Positions 12,401 through 21,453 of a stretch of DNA of 64,000 nucleotides are shown here, in pieces. How positions within the stretch are numbered: the stretch's first letter is position 1; every line of letters starts with the position of its first letter. The stretch comes from Haemonchus contortus (Eukaryota; Nematoda; Chromadorea; Rhabditida; Trichostrongylidae). The DNA lies in the NCBI GenBank assembly GCA_000469685.2, contig LS997563.1, forward strand, positions 25,949,897 to 26,013,896. The letters are read 5' to 3'. The translations under genes and the position numbers were made by a program. The notes beneath the pieces are model-generated. The model was not told where the DNA came from, searched no databases, and saw only the letters and a list, made by a program, of their open reading frames with translations.

Positions 12401-15400
12401 AATGACGCTAATTGCATGCTCATCCTACCTCCGTAGAGTCCAAGTTGAGAAATTGCCGTATAGATAAAAAACAGAGGATTTGAGGATCCTACATTGTGCT
12501 ATCAATTTGTTGTAATTGCATTCTCAGGCTATTCTCAAAGACAAAGTGATCTTAATTGTATGGTTCAACGCATTTGTGGAAATGGTGACCGTAACACTGC
12601 TGCTTGTTTATGCACCCACATACTTTCACGTCGTACTTGGATACGATATACCTACTACAGGTTCGTTCAAACTTAGTGTTGTTGGACTATTCCTGGCTCG
12701 AGCGAGCCTCGTTATTTGCAATTTTACTATGGTCGTTAAGGAGTACTTGTCTCCTTCGCTGCGAGTATTCATTTACCGCTGAAATTCGTTGGAGGTGTTC
12801 TCAGCGACCGAATAAGGTGAGATGAGCACGCTAAGATACAGATTCGATGATCTTTCATTACAAGGTTGATACAAAAATCTTGATAGGGTTTTTTGAAGGG
12901 TGCGACTTTGAATTCTTGACCTATATTAATGATCTATCATGTGATGGATGTAGAAAATCTTGGAACTCTTTCCGCAAGAGGTATATAAGGGTGCGTGCGC
13001 CTACTGAGTTTAAACATGATGAACAACACAGTTTCACAAGACTATCTCCAAGCCATCATCTTTTATGGTTGGCGCCGTGGCACTGGAGCGTCAGCAACAG
13101 TCCACAACATCAACATCGCATTGGGGGAGGACTTCCATCGCTAATGGCCATCGCTGGTTCGCCCGCTTCAAGGAAGGAGACACAAGACAAATCTCGGTCG
13201 GGACGCCCCTTGGCCGTTACGACTTCGTCATTCTCGACACTTTCAGAAAGGATCTGGGAGATTTCACCCGCAGTCTTGCGACGAGAGATGAGTGGGCCCA
13301 TTCGACAGTCGTCGCTCGCCTTCAGACGCTCGGTTACAAAAAACTGCTGACTAGATGGTTACTTCATGTCTTGACCGATAGCATGCGGTACACTCGAGCA
13401 TCAATTTGTCAGTCTCTCCTTCTGCGCCCACATTGCAAGGAGCTCCTAGAGGTCATAGTTGCTGGAGATGAAAGCTGGAACTCTGCGACGCTAACAGTCG
13501 CAACGCTGTATGGCTCCAGCGAGGAGAACAGCCGCTAACGCAAGCCGAATTCGGCCTCCACCCCAAGAAGTTTTTCCCTTACTGCTCCTGAAATTCAAAG
13601 GAATGCTTCACTACTAATTGCTCAAACAAGGCCACACCGTCACCGCTCCCTATTACGCTGATCAACTACAGAAACTTGTAGAGGAAAGAAGAGAAACGAA
13701 GAAAAAACGGAAAAAGAAAATGCAAAAAGCGGCTGAACGAACTTTTGTACACCTCCTCCATGGCAACGCCAGGGCACGTAAAAAGACTCGTGCAAAATTG
13801 GAGGAGATAGGCTGAGACGCGATTTCCATCCGCCCTATTCACCTGATATTGCAACCTCAGATTAATACTTGTTTCACCCCCTCAAGGCTTTCCTAGCAAA
13901 AAACAATTCGTCAACTATGATCACCTTGAACAAGTAGTCGTTGACTTCTTTGACTCCCATTTTTCCCATTTCCTGGAGAAGAGATTCGCTGACCTGCCCA
14001 ATATCTAGGTGGGACAATGTTATAACTAGCGATGGTCATTATTTTGTTGACAAGCTCGCATTGCTTGCTAGTTGTAAAATAAAACAGAGAAAAATTTCAA
14101 CCCAATTAAAACTTTTTTATCAACCTAATATATCGAGGGAGAACTGATTGTGAGTTGTTGATGGAATACTAGCCTCGACCACACCTTGAATCCAAAGTCG
14201 AGCACGCAAACCTCAAGCGCAGGTTGGAAGCGAGCGAACAAGGTCAAAGTCTCACCCATAACCCAGATCTTTCCCGACTTTCGCGAACTGTCACGAAAAG
14301 CAGGAGTTAAGATAATTTATCAAGTGGAAAAAGTTGCTGAATTATTAATCACTTATTTTGTTAAACGTTTGGTTGTTTCACAATAATGAGGAGTATTAGA
14401 GATTGTTCTGCAGCTCCACCGAAGTGAAGAATTCCCTCACCTGCTACACCTGTGATCCCATTAATCCTAGATTTGCTCAAAGGCACGATTCACGATAAAA
14501 AAGGTTACTGAGTTCTTAATTCAGGAATCTCAGCGCTTTCCATGGGTGGTAAAAAGGACCCTCCGCTCCCACAATCTCGGCGCTTAGGGCATAGCGGAAG
14601 CCCCGTTGCTGCCGTAGTTCGCTTTCCCGGTTTTTCTCCCATTCTTTTTTCCTCTGTTTTTCTTTTTGCTGCCGCGATCCCTTATTTAATTTCTTACTCC
14701 TAGAGGCTGAAAAGGTGAGCTACTTTTGCTGTTACTAGGTTTTTTTTGTTTACTTATGCTTACAAGTGAATGAATTTTTGTTTACTATTGTCTGTTATTC
14801 GCACCAGGACCCACACGCGCGCAGTGAAACCCACTGTTTAGCTCGTCCGGACGCCCCACTCTTCTTCATTTTTCTGGTTTCATCCAGCCTCCTTGTTACC
14901 GGTTTTTCGCAGACTTTTTTTCCTTTTGGAAACACCGATGTACGCAGTCTCTTCACCTCAGCCGCACTAGTTTCGATCTTGTCTTCCGTTTTTCATCATA
15001 ATCTGGATTTCCCAAAATTATCGTGAACTGTGCCTTCAACTGCGCTAGTGACGTTTACATCGGTCTCTATTGATGTTCAGTGGGACTTTCTTGCCTGAAG
15101 TGCATCAGAATTACCAGTCTTTCCTTTCAAAGCCATGGTGAAGAACTCTTCCATTCTTTCTCTTTCGACAGTGTATCGACGTATAACTACAAAATAGATG
15201 CGTAAGTTTTCGAGCTGCACCATGGTATCTGAGGAACTTTTCTCAAGCAAGTTGTCCAGCAGAGATGAACGAGATATATGGAGGAGAGCTTCGCACAGCA
15301 CCATCAGCGTCAACCAGATCCGCGCAGACTTGAAACTCTCTGCATCGAAAACAACCGTTTGGAGAGCTATCAAACGCAGTGGCAACATTGCGAGAGAAGT

Positions 15401-17545
15401 CATGAGAAAGGCGCTACGCCTTACCAACTCACAACATGGCTCGCCTCGGTGTTGCTCAAAAGAATGCGACCACGGATTGGAAACAGGCGTAGTCGTGAAG
15501 CCAGGTGTAGCTTGTGCATTGTGATTTAATTTGAAGTCTTCAGGTGACCTTCTCCGACGAGAAGAAGTTCAACCCAGACAGGCCCGATGGAGCAAGATGT
15601 TATTGGCATGATCTGAGGATGGACCCAGTGCAGTTCAGTAGGCGCAACTTCGGTGGCGCTTCGCGGATGGTTTGGGGAGCTTACTGCTGGGATTGCAAGC
15701 TGGAGCTCGGCTTTGTGTCCTGTAAAATGGATTTGCAAGAGAACCAGCAAGTTTTGGGATCCACGTTCTTGCCGTTTCTGAGCCGCTGGCGGGGGGGGGG
15801 GGAGTAATTGTGTGACGGGTGTACGCAGGAAGTTGCAGGAAGTTTTCCACCATCGACGAACTGCGAATTGCGGTCATGGGGGCGTGGAGAGACATCGACC
15901 CTTCAGTCCTCAGGAACTTAACAATGAGTATGCCGCATCGACTCATGGAGCTCTCAATCGAACAGAGTGCACCAATTGATTATTGATGTCCATGAAGTAC
16001 ACTGTTGTGTTTGTATAAATAAATTGTTATGTCAAGTGGACGTATACTGTGAAACTGTCAAACTTCAAAAAAGATACTTATAAAACGTTAAGCGTAAACG
16101 TAAAGCTAACTCCCTAATGCATGCTGCTAATTAGGATCTCCCCTTTGAAAAATATTTTGTTGAAATGAGGGGTGGACGTATACTGTACCTCTCAAACGCC
16201 GCTTATCTTATGATTACCCTATCACTCAAGGCTTCTATCAATTTTCATTGATTTATTCGGAAAGATGCAAGAGCAATTCATTGAGCATTGAATTTAATCC
16301 CTATTCAAAGAGCTAAAAAATTCATCAGACTTTTTCATCACAGAATTGGGGTCAATCAGAGGGTGGGTTGCACTACTTAGGAGGTGCGCTTCTTCGCGAT
16401 ACTTCTTCAATCTTGCCACTTTGTGCGAAATCATAACAATGTTTCAGAAGCGTTCCAGAACGTTCGAAAATGATCTTCTTCAACACAATAGCCGTCGGAC
16501 TTGCTGGAGTGTTTTGTGTGATGATCGGCATAATTCCTGAAGACTGGTCGAAATCTGGGGTCGCCCTGTTTACTTTGGTCATCACCTGCATGGGCATGAA
16601 TCCTGGAGGCTTTTATAAATGTGGAACTTTATCATCACGGTTAGCCTCCATGTTTTCTTCATCTTCCTCAGCTTTGAAGGAGAGTAAAACCTAGATTTTT
16701 GGTGATAGAATTCTGAAAACTTCTAGTCATCTTTCCAGGCAAAAAACTGCCGGCATTAAGTTCTATATTTCTCCCAGCATCATTGATTAAGTTTAGGAGC
16801 AGCACATGCCAACGCAACACTGCAACACATGCTGAATTTCGATGCCTGTTCGCGACTGTTTCCCATGGGCCTCACTCTTTTAGTAGTTTGGGAAAAGAGA
16901 CAGCTCAAATTAGGGGGTCTCTTTAAACTAGTGTCCTTTGATAAAATACGGTATAGGCAAGTCACACAAACAATCCAACCACAATCCATTCCAGGCAATA
17001 TGCACATTTTGTGCTGGCTACCATTCAGTTCATGAAATGTGTAGCATTATTCGTGGCTCCTGCTACGGTCGCTTTGCTGGTACAGGATGAGCGACGACAT
17101 GACCAATGGAGATACGTGTACTGGATCAATGGTGTGCTGCTTATCGCGGTAAATACATTCCTCTCTGTAGAACCGAATTTGCAATAAAGAGCAGGCATTA
17201 CCTTACAAGTCTACAGAGACCATAACGGGCGATGAGATATATGAGAAAAAGAGAAGTGACAGCATAAAACGTGTGGACATATAATTTCTCCTGCAGGCCA
17301 ACTTCATCTTTATTCCAATTGCCACCGACAAGCCAGCCTCATTCACATTGATTACGAGAGCTACACGAAACGAAGATACGGCATCATCTAGCGCTGATAA
17401 GGTACTACTATGTTATCTGGCTTATGGAAGATTTGCTGGAATTGATTCTGTTGCAATCTTAATGTTCTAGGAAGTGAGTGCGAGAGGACGAGCATCGATG
17501 TCGAGAGACAATGCAAAAAATGTTAATGTGGCAGGAGAAGTCTGA
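441..17545 (+). CDS. SLC17-family (MFS) anion/phosphate transporter, ten exons, N-terminus missing
   Basis: A membrane transporter of the major facilitator superfamily, SLC17 (sialin / vesicular glutamate / Na-phosphate transporter) group; the substrate cannot be told from sequence. Exons read here: 441-562, 675-780, 3247-3390, 10202-10399, 12528-12660, 12744-12816, 16448-16639, 16995-17148, 17297-17401 and 17471-17545, giving about 433 residues with matching phases at every junction. Family-like pieces in order: YSPKEKSAIIWAVAFGT, IIFRFLQ then GLAYAADFAAIG, WAPLSETSLFISILTCF, LGWRSAFYVHAGFG, KFVGGVLSDRI, GGFYKCGTLSSR and QYAHFV, ending in a polar tail and TGA. SLC17 proteins usually have 480-560 residues, so about 60-100 N-terminal residues are off the left edge. 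Introns 2 and 3 begin with GC (gcaggc at 781, gcaagt at 3391). The acceptor at 12743 is weak but is the only one that keeps the family reading. The exons show no stop or frameshift, so the gene looks intact. Confidence 0.88.
1151..1200. repeat. Perfect 20-bp inverted repeat (hairpin) in intron 2
   Basis: Arms 1151-1170 and 1181-1200 are exact reverse complements around a 10-base spacer (CCTTGTAGGT). Both arms contain GGCTCAGTTGCAT or its complement. The stretch has no coding reading. It could be a small foldback element or the scar of one. Confidence 0.8.
1201..2336. other. Intron 2 sequence, no gene recognised
   Basis: Only short open stretches occur here. One at 1911-2300 (129 codons, acidic, with a DDDD run) resembles no family I know and has no splice partners. 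I treat the interval as intron. Confidence 0.4.
2337..2573. repeat. 237-bp foldback element (near-palindromic MITE)
   Basis: The left half (from CATTCACCCAGAACTG) and the right half (to GGTTCTGTGTGAATG) are imperfect reverse complements along arms of about 100 bp. They share blocks such as CCAATGATAGG / CCTATCATTGG, and GCGAAATTTGTGGCG against CGCCACGAATCTCGC. The centre is near 2455. This is the form of a foldback-type miniature transposon with no coding capacity. I could not fix a target duplication. Confidence 0.75.
2574..3246. other. Intron 2 sequence, no gene recognised
   Basis: A GTTCGAATCC box at about 2718 resembles the B box of a tRNA-derived sequence, but no cloverleaf surrounds it. 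Nothing else is supported before the acceptor TTTTAG at 3246. Confidence 0.4.
3391..4329. other. Start of intron 3, with a 20-bp inverted repeat
   Basis: The intron opens with gcaagt. AAGAATCGAGAATGATTTCT near 3627 is matched in reverse complement near 3924-3943, so the two can pair over a loop of about 280 bases. No protein-coding signal is seen, and the similarity does not extend beyond the short arms. Confidence 0.4.
4738..5749. repeat. MITE nested inside the Tc1 element
   Basis: TTCAACCCTTTGACGACAGC near 4740 is matched in reverse complement near 5725-5749 (CGCGCTGTCGTCAGAGGGCTGAA). The interval is about 1.0 kb, is A/T-rich inside, and contains the short palindrome CGCGGCTCAACGTTGAGCCG at its right end and relatives of it at its left. 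Removing it leaves about 1.43 kb, a normal Tc1 length, and the transposase reading resumes just after it. The boundaries are accurate to roughly 10 bases, and no target duplication was resolved. Confidence 0.6.
5770..6477 (+). pseudogene. Tc1-type transposase remnant
   Basis: Frameshifted pieces of a Tc1-family DDE transposase. From about 5772 a GRPRKLTANNESRIL-like helix-turn-helix segment can be read, then TTVWRAVKRSRNIVRAAMKR. At 6105-6190 there is a damaged stretch corresponding to the first part of the DDE domain. From 6278 comes PACSPDLNRFRIYG (normally SPDLNPIENLWG) and the C-terminal helices, ending at the TAG at 6475. The conserved PIENLW is mutated, several stops interrupt the frame, and a perfect hairpin (6227-6267) sits in the middle, so it cannot encode a working enzyme. 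The second Tc1 at 15.2 kb is a close relative. Confidence 0.75.
6227..6267. repeat. Perfect hairpin inside the dead transposase
   Basis: The 18-base arms 6227-6244 (GTCAGTCTTACAGTGGCA) and 6250-6267 are exact complements around a 5-base loop (TTAGG). Such a perfect inverted repeat is not part of the transposase reading and may mark a foldback or repair event. Confidence 0.8.
7196..7271. repeat. 29-bp inverted repeat with an 18-base loop
   Basis: Arms 7196-7224 and 7243-7271 pair almost perfectly, with cores TTACCGCTAGGAGA and TCTCCTAGCGGTA and outer CTTTTTGTTCATAA. The hairpin sits between the Tc1 element and the Penelope-like element and may belong to the 5' region of the latter. The rest of 6776-7430 shows no convincing coding sequence. 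Confidence 0.75.
7437..9660 (+). pseudogene. Penelope-like reverse transcriptase + GIY-YIG protein, frameshifted
   Basis: In order: an N-terminal segment (7437-7808); LSVSDKGGEFVVIPRQLD near 7905; a KTHK...RPIISCIGGPTDRIAWFL segment at 8158-8280; SFNVEALYTNV at 8386-8418; and LPLLYCRYIDDCFIVC with the catalytic YIDD at 8682-8693. A linker is followed by CVVCPAG...CRVCGDEYIGET near 9295-9386, which is the zinc-linker and GIY-YIG core. The C-terminal RKTLEAFWIKVTDPKMN lies at about 9540-9590. Known from the family: such proteins copy RNA into DNA and nick the target with the GIY-YIG domain. The frame shifts at about 7805, 8150, 8500, 8918 and 9190, and a stop follows the YIGET region, so this copy is dead. 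Confidence 0.85.
9848..9885 (+). ncRNA. Possible minimal hammerhead-ribozyme-like motif at the Penelope-like 3' end
   Basis: The string can be laid out like a hammerhead: helix I AGGCT (9848-9852) with AGCCT (9881-9885); CTGAAGA (9853-9859) in the place of CUGANGA; an extra A; helix II GGCG/CGCC with loop ATTC; GAAA (9873-9876); a two-base helix III loop; then TC before helix I. Minimal hammerheads of this type have been reported in Penelope-like elements. The extra A and near-absent helix III make activity doubtful. This is a pattern match by eye. Confidence 0.3.
10400..11192. other. Intron 4, first part: no gene recognised
   Basis: A/T-rich intron sequence. Short open stretches at 10434-10730 resemble no family and do not fit the transporter reading, which resumes in phase at 12528. 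Confidence 0.45.
11193..11697. repeat. MITE, copy 1 of a family with GGCACAGTTCACGATAA ends
   Basis: The left end GACACAGTTCACGATAA and right end TTATCATGAACTGTGCC are inverted repeats 505 bp apart. The same ends bound 14482-15034 (553 bp) and an element split between 50809 and 59564, and a lone right end lies near 25166-25190. There is no coding capacity. Flanks cctaaaga / ccttaaga could be a diverged 8-bp duplication in this copy, but the other copies do not confirm it, so the superfamily is unassigned. Confidence 0.7.
11999..12400 (-). pseudogene. RTE-type LINE, 3' end of the reverse transcriptase gene
   Basis: On the - strand from about 12400 down to a stop at 11999-12001 the reading gives ERTMLGISLYTHVQNRIRS, KIRDAIDYARKSKFRWTGH, DRWTSTLTEWIPQSVKR and finally WRRHWRPLEEIEDQQDD. 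This series (a GH motif, then DRWT..., RPPARW, and a short acidic C-terminus) is characteristic of the region downstream of the reverse transcriptase in nematode RTE elements. Only the 3' end is present, as expected for 5'-truncated LINE insertions. It lies in intron 4 of the transporter, in antisense orientation. Confidence 0.8.
12861..14128 (+). mobile_element. mariner transposon, 1268 bp
   Basis: The left end CAAGGTTGATACAAAAATCT and the reverse complement of the right end (TTAGGTTGATAAAAAAG) are inverted repeats. Each is flanked by TA, and the 1.27-kb length is exactly that of a mariner. It contains a damaged mariner transposase gene in + orientation and sits in intron 6 of the transporter, 45 bp after exon 6. 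Confidence 0.85.
13000..14060 (+). pseudogene. mariner transposase, inactivated
   Basis: Mariner-type (DD34D) transposase pieces: HRWFARFKEGDTRQ (13147-13190) from the N-terminal DNA-binding region; STVVARLQTLGYKK (13301-13345); LTDSMRYTRASICQSLLLR (13370-13425); VAGDESWN with the first catalytic Asp at about 13465; then LLKQGHTVTAPYYADQLQKL (13615-13675), FVHLLHGNARARKKTRAKLE with the second catalytic region, and HPPYSPDIA where the third Asp is kept. It ends near VITSDGHYFVD. In the catalytic HDNARPH motif the Asp is replaced by Gly (LLHGNAR). There are several frameshifts, so the enzyme is dead. Confidence 0.85.
14482..15034. repeat. MITE, copy 2 of the GGCACAGTTCACGATAA family
   Basis: Ends GGCACGATTCACGATAA and TTATCGTGAACTGTGCC are near-perfect inverted repeats bounding 553 bp of T-rich non-coding DNA in intron 6 of the transporter. 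Flanking sequences (ttgctcaaa, ttcaactgc) do not show a clear duplication. Confidence 0.75.
15190..16185 (+). pseudogene. Second Tc1 element with internally deleted transposase
   Basis: Tc1-family transposase in + orientation. N-terminal: ISVNQIRADLKLSASKTTV and WRAIKRSGNIAREVMRKA (15300-15410). DDE part: VTFSDEKKFNPDRPDGARCY with the first catalytic Asp (about 15545-15605), ASRMVWGAYCWDCKLE and QVLGSTFLPFL. The frame then runs into 13 consecutive G at 15791-15803 and resumes in another frame at FSTIDELRIAVMGAWRDID, ending with a TGA at 15984. The stretch that should hold the second and third catalytic acids (QQDNA... and SPDLNP...) is absent, so this copy has lost its active site. The right end GTATACTG is flanked by TA at 16186. 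A second copy of GTGGACGTATACTGT lies at about 16036. The left terminal repeat was not found. It is closely related to the Tc1 at 4330-6775. Confidence 0.8.
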
Positions 17546-18230
17546 AGACACATCCACTTCCCTTCTGTAAAATTTATGAGATTTTCCTTTTCTGTAGAGT
17601 TTCTGAAATAGCTTGCAGCGATAAAAGGGAACATCGATCCCGAATGAAAAGTAGGTATGATAGTAATTTAATGGCATTGTTGAAAGACTGTTGGAACTCA
17701 GCTTTTATATTTAGGTTTTTGAATTGCCAATGTAAAAATAAAACCACTTCTGAAGGAAGAGTGTTGCACCGTCAGGATCGCATCTAGAGCTTAGCAGTTT
17801 AGCATGTGCTGATCTAGGGCCTTGAATATTATCTCATTGATCCCCGTTAGCCAGTAATTCTGAAAACAACCAAAAATCGAGAAATGGTTGCTGGCTCAAT
17901 CACATGCCGGTGTTCCCGTTACGAGCCTAGCAATTACTGCGCCAGTACCCCTTCTTTTTAGAAAATTAGAACGTTTGTAGAAGCACTTCAGGTTCTATAA
18001 TTGTGTTCTCTCTTTGATTTGAGTGACTGTTTGGCATAGTGAATAATGTTGTGAATATTAAAAATAATAAATGGTAAAGAATTGTTGATGTCGGAAGAGA
18101 ATGGTTTCAATGGTATCGTGTGCCACTGCAGATAGATGATAGAAGCAGTACTTGCGCATAATCCACGAATTTCCTGAGCAGTTCAATCAATATTTTAGGT
18201 CTTAGATGGGAGAATGGGCCTATAAAGAAA
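17546..18230. other. 3' flank of the transporter: no further gene
   Basis: A/T-rich DNA after the transporter stop codon. Apart from the poly(A) signal at 17737 I see no feature here. Confidence 0.5.
17737..17742 (+). promoter_or_regulatory. Probable poly(A) signal of the transporter
   Basis: AATAAA 192 bases after the stop codon of the transporter, in T/A-rich 3' sequence. This is a normal distance for a nematode 3' UTR. A second AATAAAT-like string at about 18066 is an alternative. Confidence 0.5.
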
Positions 18231-18347
18231 AGCTCAGTTGGAATACTTCATCCGTAGGAACCTGCTAATGCTTCTCGAAAAGTAAGTTCTTCCATACAAT
18301 TTGCTCGGAATTTCGCTCAGGACGTTCGCGACTTTGCTGCTCTGACA

Positions 18348-18857
18348 ATGAGAACAGTGAGTGTCCAGGAACCTGGGTTCAAGATCAAAAAGGGACTTGA
18401 AGGGTACTATGTAAAAAAAGAAGCTCCTGGGGCCATGTGCACTGTTGGTCAAGCCCTGTTCCTTCCAGCACTACAGCGCACGAGCTCAGGCAAAGAAGGA
18501 GCAGTCATGGTGCAAGACCATTTGCCCTTATTGAGAGTGCCAGAGAGTGATCTGCTTTTCGAAGGATCTGGAAGCCTAGACTACGCTACATGAGGGCAGT
18601 TGGGAAAGAAGGCTTGCGCTTTTTCAAGCCCAACTTCGGCTCTTTTGGATTTCTCTTGCGGAGAATTTGAAAATTATGAGGTAAAGTACGTGCGCGCTGA
18701 AATTGATTTGCCCTCAAATCAGCTGGTGCAAATTGTCGGAAGAAAGGAGATTACATCGGAAAGTGAAAACAGACAAAACATCAAAGCTCTATCCTTATCA
18801 TACCTAAGCACGTTGCAGTTCATAGCGAGCGACAGAGTGGACGCCAGTCATCCCTGA
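18348..18857 (+). other. Unrecognised open reading stretches
   Basis: Two adjoining + strand stretches (18348-18593 and 18600-18857, different frames) read as ordinary-looking protein, for example GFKIKKGLEGYYVKKEAPG and LPSNQLVQIVGRKEITSESE. I recognise no family, and no intron signals join them. They may be a decayed gene or repeat-encoded protein. A dispersed repeat begins just downstream. Confidence 0.2.
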
Positions 18858-18929
18858 TGCACTCTCCTTTTCAGATAACTAGACCAGACCTTGCAAATGG
18901 ATCCACACTTCTGTAGAGCTGATTTTCTG

Positions 18930-19190
18930 GAACTTTCTGTGCTGTCGATGGAGGGTGTTGGGGCTTTGAGATAGCCTCTATTTCGGCATGGAAAGGCAAT
19001 AAAGTAACATCAAACTAGAAAGCTATACAGGTCTTATCGGAATTTCAAATCTCTTCTATTTGTGTTATATTTCTCCGAATTTAAGAGAATATGAAGTATG
19101 TCTGGGTTGGTGAATAATTCTTTCGTTTGAGTGATTCATTGCGAAATTAGTTTGGGAGCTGATCTATGATTCTGGCACAGAAACTCCGGC
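18930..19190 (+). repeat. Dispersed repeat, first copy (pair with 20310-20575)
   Basis: About 260 bp, from CTGTCGATGGAGGGTGTTG through GGCATGGAAAGGCAATAAAG to GATTCTGGCACAG, matches 20310-20575 in the same orientation at roughly 75-80% identity (by eye). It contains ATAACATCAAACTAGAA-like and TTATATTTCT blocks. It has no coding reading and is probably the 3' tail of a retroelement. Confidence 0.65.
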
Positions 19191-20309
19191 GAGCAGAAGA
19201 TCAGTGGTTCTTTTTTGGCAGAGGCTTAGTAGGGAACATATCATGATATGTATGTGAAATAAACGTTAGAAGGAACAATACAATGGCCAACGAGAAAACA
19301 TATCTTATCAGGGAAGGATCTCGAGTCAAAGCGACCGTCTGGACTGAAATCTATGCTGCAAGACGTATTAACAAATGCTGATCTCAATGTCCTGTGCTAG
19401 CAACTTTCTTACCCAAATCATGCAATATCGCTCCAAATTTTTTGCATAGTTGTACACGCTATGTTCGTAGTAGAATGACCCGTATCACTTCACAGACATA
19501 TGTGGTGAAAGAAATGTTAGAAAACAGAAACGTGTCTCACAATTGCAACAATTGATATAAAAAAAGGTTTTGTTACATCGTATTGCTTTACAATCAATAA
19601 CCGAATTAGAGAGGAAACAGAATTGTGTGGGCATTTAAAACAGTCCTGGTGAGTTATTAGCCAGCGATGTTTCTCGAATAACACGGAAATCGTCTGAATC
19701 TAACAGCACAAAACCAAACGAAGGCAGGTGGTGGGAAGTAAGCCACGTCGCAAGTGTATGAACATGGGGCGTATGAAGTGATGATCGTACTTTTGAACGG
19801 CAGCAAGAAATGAGCAATGTGTGGCTGTATTTGCTTAGTGATAGGACCCGGGATGCTCATTACATTTACGTGCTTTGCTAAGGTTAAATGGACTGAACAA
19901 CTTCATGATTCTCGAATGATATCGACGAATCCACTATCGGCAGGGTTAGTCTTGGCGGATTCGAAGTCGCACTCAACCTAGAACCGTGGAGGGCTCCTGT
20001 CCAGGGGCCATCAATGAAACTCAAGGCATGATAATGTTTATAGTGAGTGATTGCTTCCTTCGAGCCCCTTCGGGCCATAGATTGCAGACTGTGCATATCG
20101 CTTCAAAATTTCAGGTGAATGTGAAAGATTGAAGGTCGACTCAATCTTTGGGATGCGCCTCGTACTGGGTTTTCGTTCATAGTGGCGTTTAGAGTGCGAA
20201 TATGGCTTATGGCAATGGTTTGCGGTGACAAAGCAATGTACACGTCAGGGCTTTCGACCCCCAGACGATCTGGTACCAAAAACCAATTCCGGAGGTTTTT
20301 AGTACCTTT
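19191..20309. other. Interval between two direct repeats, no gene recognised
   Basis: Only short antisense open stretches occur here. A block at 20115-20310 (GGGATGCGCCTCGTACTGGG, then GGTACCAAAAACCAATTCCG) looks repeat-derived and runs directly into the second repeat copy. Confidence 0.4.
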
Positions 20310-20575
20310 TTTCCTGTACTGTCGATGGACGGCGTTGAGGCTGCTTGACATGAGGATATGAAGCCTTCACTGCGGCATGGAAAGACAATAAAATAACATC
20401 AAACTAGAAGGCCTATATAGGTCTCATCAGAATTCAAAATCTGTTTCACTTGAGTTATATTTCTTAGAATCTGAGAGAGTATGAAGAATGGTCGGGTGCC
20501 TGAACAATCCTTGTGTTTGAATGATGCATGGCGAGATTAGCTTGAGAGTTGAATCATAATTCAGGCACTACAAGA
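20310..20575 (+). repeat. Dispersed repeat, second copy
   Basis: Same orientation and order of blocks as 18930-19190: ACTGTCGATGGACGGCGTTG, GGCATGGAAAGACAATAAAA, then TTCAGGCAC. The upstream 200 bases may also belong to this element and are absent from the first copy. Confidence 0.65.
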
Positions 20576-21453
20576 CACCAAGTTCAGTCGACCTTGAGTG
20601 ATTTACGATCGCATTCACATAAGATTCCCAGGCTCTGACGAAGGTGGCAAAGTCGAGACCTAGGCCGAATCAATCTGTTTGTCATCTCGTATGCGAGTTC
20701 AAACACAAACTTCACAAAGATTACATGAAACCACGCCAAGATATCGAAAGTCGAACTTGGATGCTTTATAATCGAATAATTTTCATTTTGTTTTTTATGT
20801 CTATCATGACCTATGTCCTGCAAGGGCTTACCCGTATAGTATTTCAAAAGAGGGCACAAAACAGACTGAGAAAGGTACTCAACCTAGTGCAGTTGAACAA
20901 GGCGTGTCATATCAGTACGACGCAACTCTCACCTGATGACCATGTTGTCTTTCTTCATTTTCTTGTGATTCTCAAATCAAAAAACCCTATATCAACAGCT
21001 TCTGCCACTGACCATGCGATGCCACCTTTGTTCTAGAAAACGACCCGTGAAGCGGAAGGAAGCTTCGATTCACCAGCGAAATTAAAAGCAAGTTACACGT
21101 GACACGGCATCTAATCGAGCCAAAAATGCTGTCAACTGTCTCAATAACCGATTCAATTGGCAATTATTTATTGCTATTATTCATTTATACAATATCAAGA
21201 TTTGTTTTTTTAATGTACAAAAGACATGACTGATGCATTAAATAAGCGATCAGAAGCAGGTGTGGAGCGTAATGTGAGAATTCCAACCTTCCGCAGTGTA
21301 TCACTCAAAAGCATTTCCATTCTTCACACCCCGTAGGCTTCTAAATTATGTTATTTCGCTGATAATATTTAACAACCTTGATTTGATTTTCCTATTTGAT
21401 GGTGTTATAATGTAAGAGCCCAAGAAAAGTATAAATCTTCATGAAAATCGTGT
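20576..21453. other. No supported gene
   Basis: A 130-codon + strand open stretch (20644-21036) contains a hydrophobic run (IIFILFFMSIMTYVLQGL), but nothing in it or around it supports a gene. Downstream A/T-rich DNA probably includes the 3' UTR of the glycine-rich gene on the - strand; TTTATT near 21166 would read AATAAA on that strand. Confidence 0.4.
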
